This document shows positions 1 through 9,457 of a stretch of 22,037 bases of DNA, piece after piece. Under the pieces are notes generated by a model. It saw nothing but the letters and a program-made list of their open reading frames with translations. It was not told where the DNA came from and ran no database searches. The position numbers and the translations under genes are program-made. Each line of letters begins with the position of its first letter. Position 1 is the stretch's first letter. This DNA is from JACKCP01 sp034007295 (GTDB lineage Bacteria > Desulfobacterota > Desulfobacteria > Desulfobacterales > JACKCP01), in assembly GCA_034007295.1 (NCBI GenBank), contig JAVERC010000051.1:1-22037 (forward strand), in the 5' to 3' direction.

Positions 1-152
1 AAATTTAAACTTTTTATGGTTATTTATTGGGATAGCTGCGTCTAAAATCAACAAAATTTTGCATAAATTTTTTAAATTTAACCAAAAAACATCTTTCTCA
101 TAATTTTCTCATAATTTTTTAGAAAAACAATTTCATTTTTTGAGGCCTGATT

Positions 153-602
153 TTATAAAATTTGATGTTTTCGTTCAGCAACTATGTATTCATTATTTTT
201 TGTTTTACATAAAAAATCCAGATCACATGTAGCATTGCCTTTTGGTTTTGTATTCAGCCTCCAATCCCAAAATGAGAGAGGTATTTTTTCAGGATTTTTA
301 GCAAGGGAACATTTTAAGGCCTTATAATGCCATGATTGGAAATTCCAGTCTTTGCCATTTTCAAGTTTTGGAGGGGTAGAAGTGAAATCCAAATTTGTAA
401 AATTTATATTGTCAAGTTTCATTGGCCATTTTATGTAGTTTTTGTTTTTTAAATTTTTTTCAAAAACAATATGTATGAGCTCTCCTGTATCCCAGTCATA
501 ACAGATTTGAGGCCAGATATATTTTGAATTTTTATTTAAAAAAAATTTATTTATCCATTCGCTGAATACATTTTTTTTTGAATTGTAAATTACTTTTTTC
601 AT
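153..602 (-). CDS. Short protein with possible PD-(D/E)XK nuclease core, probably C-terminally truncated
   Basis: 149 residues, 14 nt downstream of the methyltransferase and on the same strand, so probably the last gene of that operon. I do not recognise the N-terminal part, which is rich in Trp, Asn and Lys. The C-terminus has the pattern CDLDFL (residues about 126-131), then a turn, then EYIVAERK. This resembles the two core beta strands of a PD-(D/E)XK nuclease, in which an Asp and an ExK triad bind metal. The chain ends only four residues after that Lys, whereas such domains normally continue with further helices, so I think it is truncated. The last codons (167-188) match one end of the mobile repeat at 21.5 kb exactly, so the ERK may come from the repeat and not from the original gene. 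The ribosome binding site is weak. A nuclease role is inference only. Confidence 0.55.
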   Translation of the reverse strand: MKKVIYNSKKNVFSEWINKFFLNKNSKYIWPQICYDWDTGELIHIVFEKNLKNKNYIKWPMKLDNINFTNLDFTSTPPKLENGKDWNFQSWHYKALKCSLAKNPEKIPLSFWDWRLNTKPKGNATCDLDFLCKTKNNEYIVAERKHQIL

Positions 603-616
603 AAAATTATTACGCT

Positions 617-3436
617 TTAGCCTGGATTAGTTCGTGTTATTGCCTGGTCGTACCACATTAATAATTTTGGATCTTTTTCAAGCAGATCATCTGGGATTTT
701 TTTTGCTACAGATATTATTAAATTATAGTTTTTTTCCTGCCATGCTTTTTTAAATCCTGCACGTACTGCCTCAATTCTAAAAACTTTAAGTTGTTTTTTT
801 GCTTTGGCATATTCTTCAAATTCTTTGATTAAAGACTTTTCACGCAGCTTTTCAAGATCAGCTGCTTTGTTTGGATCTGGAACATACCAGCGTCCTTTGG
901 CTTTTGAGATAAGTAAAGGGTCGTTTTTTTCAAGGTTTCGCATTTCTTTCCAATTGGCTGAAAGATAGCTGTGAATCTGCTGGGGCACAGGGCCTTTGCC
1001 ATCATAAATAAGAAAATTTTGTTCTAGTAGTGTAGAAAGTTCAAGACTTACTTCGTTTTTACTCCATGCACTGATTTCTTTCATAAACAAGGGGTTAATA
1101 TCCTGAAAACTTTGTGGTTTTGTGTTTATAAGACTTCTAAGCCACTCAATTGCAGATGCTTCATCAAAAACAAACAAAGATTGCTCACAAGGTTTGCAAG
1201 TGGCAGTTGTTTTTTTTCTGTCATATTCAGCAGCCTGTTCTAGCAGAAAATACATACCGTCCCTTTTATGAAATTTTTTTGATAGGCCGAGCTGAAATTC
1301 TTGGCTGTCAATTGGGACATTGTATCCTTTTCTTACATAATAGGTAATAACTTGATCATAAAGAATTCTTGGATCACGTTCAGGAATAGATATTAGATTT
1401 ATACCTTGTTTTTTTATTATTGGAAGATACTGTAAATGACTACTTACAAAGTCCCAGACTCCTTCCTGAGTATGAGCAACTGATTCAAATTTTTTTTCAA
1501 ATCTGCTGCTTGGCTTATATGCTGATATTACAAGGTCTTGTTTTACAGCTGTTGGAGTTGTTACAGCTTTAAAGCTCCCTTGTTTTTTATCCAGAGCTGA
1601 TACATTTGCTATAATAAATCCTGCTTCAGCAAGGGCTGTCTGGATACTGTTCCATACAGATGCTTTTGTGTTTGAAAACTCAACAGTTATCCACCTGCCT
1701 TTTTTCATAACTCTGTATGCTTCCTTAAAACATTCAAGCATTAATTTTCTATAATCAGATAAAGTTTTGTTTTTTACTTTATTTTCAATGGCTTCAGGCT
1801 TGTCATTTGTAAATACTTTAGACCATGACTCAGATAAATAATTAAGTTCTGAGTACATAATATTTGATCCAAAAGGTGGATCAATAAACAAATAGTCTAT
1901 GGTTTCAGATTTGATATTAGTTTGGCTGGCACTTCCGGTAAAAATCAATTGTTGAAATTCAACTGAATTTAATGATTTTAAAATAATTGGCAATTTCTGC
2001 TTTAAAATGCCTTGAAAAATATTTTTTTCAACAGGAAGTGAAGGTATGTATAAAGTACCGGATTGGTAACCGGTTAATACAGGCTTTTTAGAGCCTCCTT
2101 TAAAAATAATTCTAGTCATTAAAGTGCTGTGGGTGAGATCATAAGAATTTATAAGAAAATTTAATGCTTTGCCGATTCTTCCCTTGGGGAGATTTTTCCT
2201 TAACATTGATATGGCATAAAGGTTTCTTTTAGTATAAAAATCTTCAACAAAATAAACCCCATGGGATGATTTTGGCTGTCTTGTATTATAGCCGTCTGGT
2301 ATAGGATTGTTTATAAAATCTAAATCAAATTGCAGTTTTGAAATTTTTTCAATAATTTTAAAATCTTCTTTGTCTGGACATTTTTCATATCTTTTACCTT
2401 TTAGTGAGTAGTTTATAAGTACAGGTATTTGTTTAGCTTTTTTTACAGGTTTTTGGCTTGTTTGTGAATATTGTGATACCCATGCTCTGTTTAACTGCTT
2501 TTTTAAATGTTTAGCCCCACAGTTTTGGCATTCAATTTCTTTTTTTAATTTATTATTTTCGTGATCTAATGCTTGATCCCAAAAAACTATTTCAGAACCG
2601 CAATTTGAGCAGATAAAAACATCTGACCATATTGTATAATTAATTTTGCCTTTTGATTTTTTGTCTGAATGAAGGGTTTCATAAATCCAGCCAATTTCTT
2701 TTTCCAGCTCATAAATAAGGGTTTTGGACTCATCTTCAAAAATTTTAGTATTAACAGGGGAGTTAAAATTATAGGCTATAAAAGCAGCCGATGGAGAAAG
2801 ATCATTTAATAGAGCTTTTCTTGGCCCTAATTTAGAAAAAGGAATCCATTGTTTTGATTTTTGATTTTCATCTAATTTAAAAATAATTCCATTTTTATCT
2901 ACTTTATATCCAAGAGATTCTACTGTTGACTGGTCACCGCACAATTGTGCAGCTACGCCTGTCATTCCTGTGCCGCAAAATCCGTCAAAAACAATGTCTC
3001 CAGGTTGTGTATAGTGAAGTATATAACGCATAATAGCTTTGTGTGGAACTTTGGTATGATATGAATGTGCATCATAAAAAATTCCGCTTCTTTTTTCGCC
3101 TACATTAGCTGCAAATGGTTCTCTATAGTATGGTTTATTTAGTGTATCTGGATTTATTATTTTTTCATTTTCCCATTGTTCAATAAAGTCATTAAGCCAT
3201 GGATTTGGACAGGCAGTATAATACGGGGGATCACTTAGATCTAAAATATTTTCATCACAGCCTATTGGAAAACCTTCAATTTTTTTAAATTCAGGGTCTT
3301 TGAGCTTTTTTGCAAGAAGGTCTGTAAAGTATTTTCGTCTTTCATCATCATTTGAAAATTTTTTACCTAAACAAGTAATTTTTCCAAATTTATTTGTTAG
3401 GTTTTTTGAGTTTTTATGATCATGTTTTAAGGGCAT
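617..3436 (-). CDS. Site-specific DNA methyltransferase of a BREX/Pgl-like locus
   Basis: 939-residue AdoMet-dependent DNA methyltransferase. The AdoMet-binding motif I is FDGFCGTGMTG (about 150-160), preceded by a motif X-like stretch (HYTQPGDIV). The catalytic motif IV is DPPF (519-522), followed by an aromatic-rich strand. The order I then IV, with a long insert, suits an N6-adenine or N4-cytosine enzyme of the large multidomain type. The insert carries a zinc-ribbon (CSNC 276-279 and CQNC 303-306). A second DPPY-like motif lies near the N-terminus (69-72). The C-terminal ~350 residues are of unknown role and may be target recognition. The GGAG ribosome binding site overlaps the stop codon of the upstream ATPase gene, so the two are probably translationally coupled and may act in one complex. 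By analogy with PglX it would mark host DNA in an anti-phage system. The methyltransferase call is firm; base specificity and system are inferred. Confidence 0.88.
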   Translation of the reverse strand: MPLKHDHKNSKNLTNKFGKITCLGKKFSNDDERRKYFTDLLAKKLKDPEFKKIEGFPIGCDENILDLSDPPYYTACPNPWLNDFIEQWENEKIINPDTLNKPYYREPFAANVGEKRSGIFYDAHSYHTKVPHKAIMRYILHYTQPGDIVFDGFCGTGMTGVAAQLCGDQSTVESLGYKVDKNGIIFKLDENQKSKQWIPFSKLGPRKALLNDLSPSAAFIAYNFNSPVNTKIFEDESKTLIYELEKEIGWIYETLHSDKKSKGKINYTIWSDVFICSNCGSEIVFWDQALDHENNKLKKEIECQNCGAKHLKKQLNRAWVSQYSQTSQKPVKKAKQIPVLINYSLKGKRYEKCPDKEDFKIIEKISKLQFDLDFINNPIPDGYNTRQPKSSHGVYFVEDFYTKRNLYAISMLRKNLPKGRIGKALNFLINSYDLTHSTLMTRIIFKGGSKKPVLTGYQSGTLYIPSLPVEKNIFQGILKQKLPIILKSLNSVEFQQLIFTGSASQTNIKSETIDYLFIDPPFGSNIMYSELNYLSESWSKVFTNDKPEAIENKVKNKTLSDYRKLMLECFKEAYRVMKKGRWITVEFSNTKASVWNSIQTALAEAGFIIANVSALDKKQGSFKAVTTPTAVKQDLVISAYKPSSRFEKKFESVAHTQEGVWDFVSSHLQYLPIIKKQGINLISIPERDPRILYDQVITYYVRKGYNVPIDSQEFQLGLSKKFHKRDGMYFLLEQAAEYDRKKTTATCKPCEQSLFVFDEASAIEWLRSLINTKPQSFQDINPLFMKEISAWSKNEVSLELSTLLEQNFLIYDGKGPVPQQIHSYLSANWKEMRNLEKNDPLLISKAKGRWYVPDPNKAADLEKLREKSLIKEFEEYAKAKKQLKVFRIEAVRAGFKKAWQEKNYNLIISVAKKIPDDLLEKDPKLLMWYDQAITRTNPG

Positions 3437-3441
3437 TAAAA

Positions 3442-6400
3442 TTACTCCAAAACAATTTTTATTTTATCCGGGTTTTTATTTTTTGTCATATAGTCTGCAT
3501 AGTCGCAGACTGCTTGTTTAAATTCATCTGAGGAAACAGGGCCAATATCCGAAATTTTTGCTAAAAAATCTGCCTTTTTTATAATTGTTTTTTGTATATC
3601 TTTAAAAATTTTATTTATTATTTCAATAAATTCATCATCTATATCATCTGGCAGTTTTTCAGATTCAATAAACTCCATTACTATTTTTTGTTCTTTTTTT
3701 AAAATAAGTTTATTCATTTTTGAAAGAGTTGTTGGATTTTTTAAAATATTTAGCAAAAATAAGGTCCATTTTTTTAGAATTTGGTCTTGTTCAAAATCAA
3801 GCTGTTTTATTTTATCTGCTTTAGAAATTATATTTTCAGAAATGGGATGAAACTGACAAAAAGGACATACAGGCACTGATTCAAGATTTTGTTTTGTAAG
3901 CTTAAAGCAGGTTTTAAGCGAGTTAATACTTTTTTTAAAATCAATCAGCTGATTTTTTGGCAAAAGGTCTATTTGTGAAAGTTTTAAAATTTTTTTAAAT
4001 CGTTTGTTTTTAAGCAAATTATTTTTTAGCTTGTTGTCATTGATGCTTAGCCTTGCTTTTGAATGAAGTTCCATATAATGGTCAATATATTCATTTTTAA
4101 GTTGTTTAAGTTTTAATTTTATATTTTTTGATTGATTTTCAAGTTCTTCCGGGTTTGAGTTTTCAACTATTTCTAAAATATTTGAACGGGTTTTTTTAAT
4201 TTGTTTTGTCCATTTATGACTTGGTGGCAGTACTCCCTGAGCAGTTGAGAACCATAGAATTTCAAATTTATGTACCTTAATAAATTTATCTAAGAAATTC
4301 AGATTATCCAAAAGATTTAAAGTTTCTTTATATGATTTAATTTCATCAGCATTGTATCTGAAGTTTTTTAATGTGTACGAATTTGTATAGGCTTGAATAG
4401 AATCAAAAAAATTTTTGGTTTTATTAAGGTTTAGCCGCTGATTTGAAAGTTTTGTTTTATCAATAAGACTTATTCCCCAGAAAAAAAGCCCATTATCCTG
4501 GATTTGCTGAGCCATAATTATTTTTTTTAAAATTATATCTGCTCTATTGTGCAATTCAGTAAATGATTCATCATTGTTTTTGATTAAAAGCTTAATTGTT
4601 TGTTGATTCATTCCAACAAGTTCAATTAAAGCCTTAATAGAATTTAAGTCCCATTCTTTTGGTTGTTCAAGATGATTAAATTCTATAAGTTGATTTATAT
4701 TTGCTGATGCAAGCTCATTAAGACAGGATGAGTCAAATCTTTTGTCAAAAATGCAAAAAATAGTATCTCCAGATAAAACAAGAGCTGCAATCAATACAAC
4801 AACCCATTCAGGTTCAAGTCTTGAATTGTAAGGGTCCATATATTCGTAACCGAAAAAGTTTTCAATTATTTCATTTCTATTAATTACTTGACCGTTTTTT
4901 TCTTTTAAAAGGTCAAGAATAAAGCTGGCATATCTGGATTTATAAGGATTTATTGTTTCCTCATGTAAAAGTTCCAATGCTTCAAGAACTGTTTTTGAAA
5001 GGCTTGTTTGTTCCTGTCCGCAAATAAAGGCAATTGCTTCTTGTGCAGCTTGTTTACGGATATTTTCTTTAATTATTTTTTTAAAATACGGATGATTTGG
5101 AGACTGTTGTTCAAAAAAAGAAGCAAAACATAAACCTGCAATTTTATTTATTGAATAATGAAAACTTTGGTTTTCATTATCCATTATAAGGTGTAAATCT
5201 TTTGTATTTATTTTATTGATCCAGGCACTTATTGATTTTTTTTCCCCTTGGTATGTTAGTTCAAAAGCATTTTTAATATGTTTTTCAAGCCATTGAATAA
5301 GTTCCTTAAGAAAAGAAGCAGCACATGATTCATATGCTAATTTTGCATGAGCACAAGAACTTTTGGAAAGTTCAGTTGCAGCACTGTAGCTTTTTAATAA
5401 TTTTTGAAATTTAGTATTGGATTTATTTATCGGTTTTAAAGTAAAGAAAACTTCATTCTTAGATTTTTCGTTTTTAAAAGGCAGAGGATTATTTGGCTGA
5501 ATAAAATAAATACAAAAATCCCTTTTAGGCAAAGATGTGGGTTTTTCATTTGGCGTGCCAAAAAACAGATAACCAGTGCGAACAGCTTTACGATGCGGCC
5601 AGACAAGTTCGTGGTGCCAGATTTTATAGCCTTTGATTAAAGTTGAATTTGCACATTGCATCAGGTTTTTTAAAGATTCAAAATAATAATTATCAAGCTC
5701 AGCAGGGCCTAAAGTGTCAGCTTTTTTTTCAATAAGTGCATCAAAATCATTTGTTTTTTCAATGTCAAGATAAAATTCACTGTTATTTGGATTGAAAGAT
5801 ATAAACTGGCCGCTGACTGTTTTATTTATCTCCCTAAGTATTGTTTCAACTAATGTTTCTAAGTCTTTGTCTGGTTCACTACTTTCAAATTCAGCAATTA
5901 AAGGATCAAACAGGCAAAGACTGTCCCGTAATTGCTTGGAGCTTATGCCTGATGGAGCATAAATATCTTTGGTTGTAAGGCGGTGAAATGACAAGGCATG
6001 GATTATTCTCAATGCTGTGGGCTTGTATTGACTGCGGATTTTATTTTCTATTTTTGATTCAAGAATCTGGCTTGCATCAATTATTTTTTTTATTTCAGGG
6101 ATAGCTTTTAAATATGGATTTTGTTTTATGGTTGTCCAGTAATTGTCAAAGGCAACTAGACCCGGCTCATTTTCTGGAATATTTTTATTTAAAATCTGTT
6201 TTATTTCTATTGATAGTGTTTTTAGAATTTCACGTTTTTCAATAACAGATATTTTTTCAAAAATATCTATATAATAAGGATGAACCGGAAAAAGCTGGAC
6301 AAATTCTTCCATGCGTTCATTAAGACTGTCATAATATTTTGCAAAAGGTTTTAGATGTTTTTCAATTTTTTTTTGCTGGTCATTTGTTTTTTTTAGCAAT

Positions 6401-7173
6401 CTTTGGGAGACAACAAATTTAATATCGTTTCTTGCAATTTGTATTTGTTCGAATCTGTCTTTAACCCGATAAATACTTTGTGCTGCCAGACTAAATTTTT
6501 CATTCTCAAAAATAGTTTCCTGTAACCCTGCTATAAAGCGGAAACGTAGATTTTTGCAAATTTCACCAATTTCACGCATAAAATTTAGATCAAGTATCAA
6601 TTCCTGATTTTTTCTTGTTTTCAGATAATCCAATAGTTCATCAACAACAAGCATAAGCCCGTGTTCTGGATATATTTTGCTGAATTTTTCCATCATGTCT
6701 TGAAAAGCTTGTTTGTGGCTTATAATTTTATTTTCATCAGGAAAATTAAAGTCTACGCCCATTTCTTTTAGATGAAATTGAATCTTAGCAGTAAGTATAT
6801 CTCTTAAACTCATGGTAGAATAACCAATTTCAGTGCATATAACTTTAAATTTACCTGCAATTTTAATTGATTCAGCCTTTAGGGCTTTATGATTTAGATC
6901 TTCAAGAAAACAAGCATTAGAAGCAATACAGGAAATAACAGACATTAAATGTGATTTGCCTGTTCCGTAATTACCTACAATGAGGATTCCTTTATTATCG
7001 TCAGGGTTATTAAATTGCAGCTGTGGGATCAAAATATTTATTATGCGTTCAGCCATTTCATTTGAAACAACATATGTATTAACCAGATTGTAAGCCGCAG
7101 TTGATTCATGAATATCATTTATCTGAATTACGGATTCTATTGGATCAAATTGAACCAGTTCCTTGTATTTCAT
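3442..7173 (-). CDS. Large P-loop ATPase, PglY/BrxC-like (DUF6079-like) defence protein
   Basis: 1243 residues, in the size range of BREX ATPases. Walker A is GNYGTGKS (67-74) and Walker B is LMLVVDEL (173-180), followed by the sensor-like FRFIAGLQETIF (211-222). These are arranged as in the AAA+/STAND-like ATPases PglY and BrxC. The long middle and C-terminal parts are helical, Lys/Asn-rich and low in recognisable motifs. A CPFC pair lies near residue 1103, possibly half of a zinc site. It is the first gene of the three-gene block, 56 nt downstream of an exporter on the same strand, with only a weak AGG upstream of the ATG. Its neighbour is a DNA methyltransferase, as with PglY and PglX. No PglZ phosphatase, BrxL or helicase is in the window, so this is either a reduced BREX relative or a distinct system. 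The P-loop call is certain; the family name is from memory. Confidence 0.72.
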   Translation of the reverse strand: MKYKELVQFDPIESVIQINDIHESTAAYNLVNTYVVSNEMAERIINILIPQLQFNNPDDNKGILIVGNYGTGKSHLMSVISCIASNACFLEDLNHKALKAESIKIAGKFKVICTEIGYSTMSLRDILTAKIQFHLKEMGVDFNFPDENKIISHKQAFQDMMEKFSKIYPEHGLMLVVDELLDYLKTRKNQELILDLNFMREIGEICKNLRFRFIAGLQETIFENEKFSLAAQSIYRVKDRFEQIQIARNDIKFVVSQRLLKKTNDQQKKIEKHLKPFAKYYDSLNERMEEFVQLFPVHPYYIDIFEKISVIEKREILKTLSIEIKQILNKNIPENEPGLVAFDNYWTTIKQNPYLKAIPEIKKIIDASQILESKIENKIRSQYKPTALRIIHALSFHRLTTKDIYAPSGISSKQLRDSLCLFDPLIAEFESSEPDKDLETLVETILREINKTVSGQFISFNPNNSEFYLDIEKTNDFDALIEKKADTLGPAELDNYYFESLKNLMQCANSTLIKGYKIWHHELVWPHRKAVRTGYLFFGTPNEKPTSLPKRDFCIYFIQPNNPLPFKNEKSKNEVFFTLKPINKSNTKFQKLLKSYSAATELSKSSCAHAKLAYESCAASFLKELIQWLEKHIKNAFELTYQGEKKSISAWINKINTKDLHLIMDNENQSFHYSINKIAGLCFASFFEQQSPNHPYFKKIIKENIRKQAAQEAIAFICGQEQTSLSKTVLEALELLHEETINPYKSRYASFILDLLKEKNGQVINRNEIIENFFGYEYMDPYNSRLEPEWVVVLIAALVLSGDTIFCIFDKRFDSSCLNELASANINQLIEFNHLEQPKEWDLNSIKALIELVGMNQQTIKLLIKNNDESFTELHNRADIILKKIIMAQQIQDNGLFFWGISLIDKTKLSNQRLNLNKTKNFFDSIQAYTNSYTLKNFRYNADEIKSYKETLNLLDNLNFLDKFIKVHKFEILWFSTAQGVLPPSHKWTKQIKKTRSNILEIVENSNPEELENQSKNIKLKLKQLKNEYIDHYMELHSKARLSINDNKLKNNLLKNKRFKKILKLSQIDLLPKNQLIDFKKSINSLKTCFKLTKQNLESVPVCPFCQFHPISENIISKADKIKQLDFEQDQILKKWTLFLLNILKNPTTLSKMNKLILKKEQKIVMEFIESEKLPDDIDDEFIEIINKIFKDIQKTIIKKADFLAKISDIGPVSSDEFKQAVCDYADYMTKNKNPDKIKIVLE

Positions 7174-7229
7174 AATTGTGTGTACCTGTGTGCAAAATAA
7201 AATTGGTTTAATTTACAATAAATTTTGTT

Positions 7230-8393
7230 TTAAAAATTTGAAACGCTTAGTTCAGGCTTTATAAAACACCATAAAATAAAAGATATAAGTCCACATATGG
7301 AAGCAAGAGCTCCAATGTAGGTGATTTTATCGCTCCATCCAAGGGAAACTGCTGCAATTGAAAGAGCCCCTAAAATAAAATATGAAAAAATCATTAATGA
7401 GGAAGCAGTCCCTGTATCTTCTGTTACCTGTTCAAGGATGAGGTTGTTTGAGGGCGGGCGGCTTAATCCAAATGTATATGAAATAACAGCCATTGGTATT
7501 AGAAACTGAAAAGGACCCTGAAAAATTTTGAGAAGCATTAAAATTCCGCCAAAAACTCCCCCAAGTATTCCAGTATTAATAAGTTGAAATGTTCCTATTT
7601 TATATCCAAATCTTGCACATGTCATTGATCCAGCCATTACAGCAACTGCATTAAACCCAAAATAAACAGAAAACATGGTTTCACTGATATTGAAAACAGT
7701 AATATAAATATATGAAGATGCTGCAATAAAAGCAAAAATTGGCAGGCAGAGCATGGAAAAACATATGACTAAAACACTGAAATTTTTGTTTTTTATGACA
7801 CTGCCAAAGCCAGTAGTCAGTTGAGTCAGGGAAACATTTTTTTTGTTTAAATTTGATTCTTTCATAAAAAACACAAAAATAATTGAGATAATACCAAATA
7901 CTGCCTGTACAACAAAAATCCAGTGCCAGGTGAAATAAATAAGTACAAGGCTTCCAATCATTGGTGCAAGCATCGGAGCAAGTGCAATTATAACAGCAAT
8001 ATAGCTCAAGACTCTTTCCCTTTTGTTTGGAGGAAATCTGTCCTTTGCAATGGCAAGAGCGATTGTTGCAGCTGAAGCAGCACCAGCAGCCTGAAAAACT
8101 CTAGCGAAAATAAGCATGTATACATTAAATGACACTGCACATAAAAAACAGGAAACAATGTAAATTGAAATCCCTGCAATCAGGGGTGGTTTTCTGCCGT
8201 ACTTATCTGACAAAGGACCGTAAATTAGAATAAAAATACAATAAACAGCAAAAAAAATCACAAGTGTAAGATTTACAAGATAAAGAGGCTGATTCCATAT
8301 TCTTACAAGTGTAGGAAGAGCAGGAAGATACATGTCTGTTGCAAGGGGTGGAAAGGCTGTCAAAAGTGAAAGAAGCAAAATAAGTCTGATCAT
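7230..8393 (-). CDS. MFS multidrug exporter, Bcr/CflA family
   Basis: About 387 residues with 12 predicted membrane spans in the inner membrane; a proton-driven exporter of drugs. The N-terminus (PPLATDMYLPALP) is typical of the Bcr/CflA drug:H+ antiporters. The MFS motif A is present as GPLSDKYGRKP between spans 2 and 3, and a charged loop (KDRFPPNKRERVLSY) lies near the fourth and fifth spans. I chose the ATG at 8393, which gives the family length and puts MIRLILLL at the first membrane span. A TTG at 8435 in the same frame would add 14 residues but overlaps an inverted repeat. The gene stands 56 nt upstream of the ATPase and may share its transcript. The substrate cannot be told from sequence. 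Confidence 0.85.
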   Translation of the reverse strand: MIRLILLLSLLTAFPPLATDMYLPALPTLVRIWNQPLYLVNLTLVIFFAVYCIFILIYGPLSDKYGRKPPLIAGISIYIVSCFLCAVSFNVYMLIFARVFQAAGAASAATIALAIAKDRFPPNKRERVLSYIAVIIALAPMLAPMIGSLVLIYFTWHWIFVVQAVFGIISIIFVFFMKESNLNKKNVSLTQLTTGFGSVIKNKNFSVLVICFSMLCLPIFAFIAASSYIYITVFNISETMFSVYFGFNAVAVMAGSMTCARFGYKIGTFQLINTGILGGVFGGILMLLKIFQGPFQFLIPMAVISYTFGLSRPPSNNLILEQVTEDTGTASSLMIFSYFILGALSIAAVSLGWSDKITYIGALASICGLISFILWCFIKPELSVSNF

Positions 8394-8427
8394 AAATAAA
8401 TACTCTTTTTTAAAAATACAAATTTTG

Positions 8428-8445
8428 CAGCTCAAAATTGAGCTG
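8428..8445. promoter_or_regulatory. Inverted repeat upstream of the MFS exporter (possible operator)
   Basis: CAGCTCAA-AA-TTGAGCTG is a perfect 8-bp inverted repeat with a 2-nt centre, about 35 nt upstream of the chosen ATG of the exporter. It could be a repressor site or a small leader hairpin. No regulator gene is adjacent, so the role is a guess. Confidence 0.35.
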
Positions 8446-8540
8446 AACTTTTCCTTTTAACTAAATTAAACTTTTATGTTAAGTTTTTTTTAAAAATAAA
8501 TTGGCATTAAATTTTTTAACTTCTAAAAATTTTGGATTTA

Positions 8541-8672
8541 TGATTTATAAACCTTTCTTTTTGCTTTTTGTTCAGTCCAAAAAAAATTTAATCTTTGGGA
8601 TATTTATGTGTTTGGTGATTAAATTTTGAATCTAATTTTTAAATGGTTAAAAAGTCATTTTTTATTAACAAC
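8541..8672 (-). repeat. Degenerate copy of the ~139-bp palindromic repeat
   Basis: In reverse orientation this AT-rich stretch aligns along its length with the copy at 21507-21645. Shared blocks include TTTTGTTCAGT, AAAAATTTAA, GATTAAATTTTGAATCT (against GATTAAATTTTAATCTG) and AAATGG, ending in AACAAC (against AGCAAC). The terminal GGCCGAAAACG block has decayed. It lies in the 395-nt gap between the exporter and the permease. Beyond this copy, the flanking inverted repeats and a possible promoter, I see nothing in that gap. Confidence 0.6.
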
Positions 8673-8694
8673 ATTAATAAACAAAACACTTGGT

Positions 8695-8723
8695 TTGAGC
8701 TCAGCAATTAATTAAATTTAATA
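8695..8723 (+). promoter_or_regulatory. Possible sigma70-type promoter of the permease/DUF4857 pair
   Basis: TTGAGC (8695-8700), a 17-nt AT-rich spacer, then TTAATA (8718-8723). The match is modest in a very AT-rich region where chance hits are common. Confidence 0.25.
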
Positions 8724-8755
8724 TATAAAATATCAACAAATAAAAAAATTGAGAG

Positions 8756-8770
8756 TCCTTAAATTAAGGA
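8756..8770. promoter_or_regulatory. Inverted repeat just before the permease ribosome binding site
   Basis: TCCTTAA-A-TTAAGGA is a perfect 7-bp inverted repeat ending about 18 nt before the ATG and next to the GCAGGGA ribosome binding region. As DNA it could be an operator; as RNA a weak hairpin near the start of translation. Confidence 0.3.
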
Positions 8771-8788
8771 TGCAGGGAAATTTATACA

Positions 8789-9457
8789 ATGTATAAGGCA
8801 TTATTTTATAAAGAATGGATAAAATTAAAGGCAGCATTATTTTTATTGATAATTATTACTTTAATTACGTATTTGGTTTTTTATATTAATCTTAAAACAT
8901 TAATAAAAGTTCAGGATGCATATACAATCTGGTATTTTGCTTCAGTCAAAGGAGCAATTTTTTATGATATTGTTAAATATCTTATTCCTTTTTCTGGCTT
9001 TATAATAGGCATTGCCCAGTTTTTTCCTGAAACCATGCAAAGAAAACTAAGACTCCTGTTTCATCTTCCAATTGATCATAATAAGTCCCTTGGCTTTATG
9101 GCTTTAATAGGATGTTTTTTTTTGTTTTTTTTGATTTTGATTAATTATTTTCTTTTGATTTTTATATTAAAAATTTATTTTCCTTTTGTAATTTTGCAAA
9201 GTGCCTTTATTACTTCACTTCCATGGTTTATTTCAGGTTTTGCTGCTTATTTTGGCATAATTCTTGTTTCAATTGAGCCTTCAATAAAAGGCAGACTTAT
9301 TTATGGGTTTCATTGTTTTTTTTTGGTTTTAATTTTTTTTAAAGGCACTTTCCCAAATATGTACGAGAAATCAATAGGTTATTATTGGCTTTTAATTTTT
9401 ATTTATATATTTACAATTTTTTACCCTGCCTTCAGGTTTAAGAGGGGCCTTGACTGA
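8789..9457 (+). CDS. ABC-2-like integral membrane permease subunit
   Basis: 222 residues with about six hydrophobic segments. A short cytoplasmic start (MYKALFYKEWIKLK) leads into the first span. Such a KEW-type start followed by spans is common in ABC-2 permeases. The ATG is preceded by AGGG at a suitable distance. The stop TGA shares one base with the ATG of the next gene, so the two are co-translated and probably form one complex. In the Bacteroidetes operons that I recall for the DUF4857 partner, an ABC ATPase gene sits alongside; none is present here. The ATPase could be encoded elsewhere or may have been lost. The substrate is unknown; the membrane prediction is firm and the ABC assignment moderate. 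Confidence 0.62.
   Translation: MYKALFYKEWIKLKAALFLLIIITLITYLVFYINLKTLIKVQDAYTIWYFASVKGAIFYDIVKYLIPFSGFIIGIAQFFPETMQRKLRLLFHLPIDHNKSLGFMALIGCFFLFFLILINYFLLIFILKIYFPFVILQSAFITSLPWFISGFAAYFGIILVSIEPSIKGRLIYGFHCFFLVLIFFKGTFPNMYEKSIGYYWLLIFIYIFTIFYPAFRFKRGLD

Noticed and set aside
1..152. Extension of the repeat copy at the left edge
   Set aside because: Beyond the 22-nt exact match only short, scattered AT-rich similarities (such as GGTTAAATTT) to the element are seen, not enough to call a copy; nothing else is visible here.
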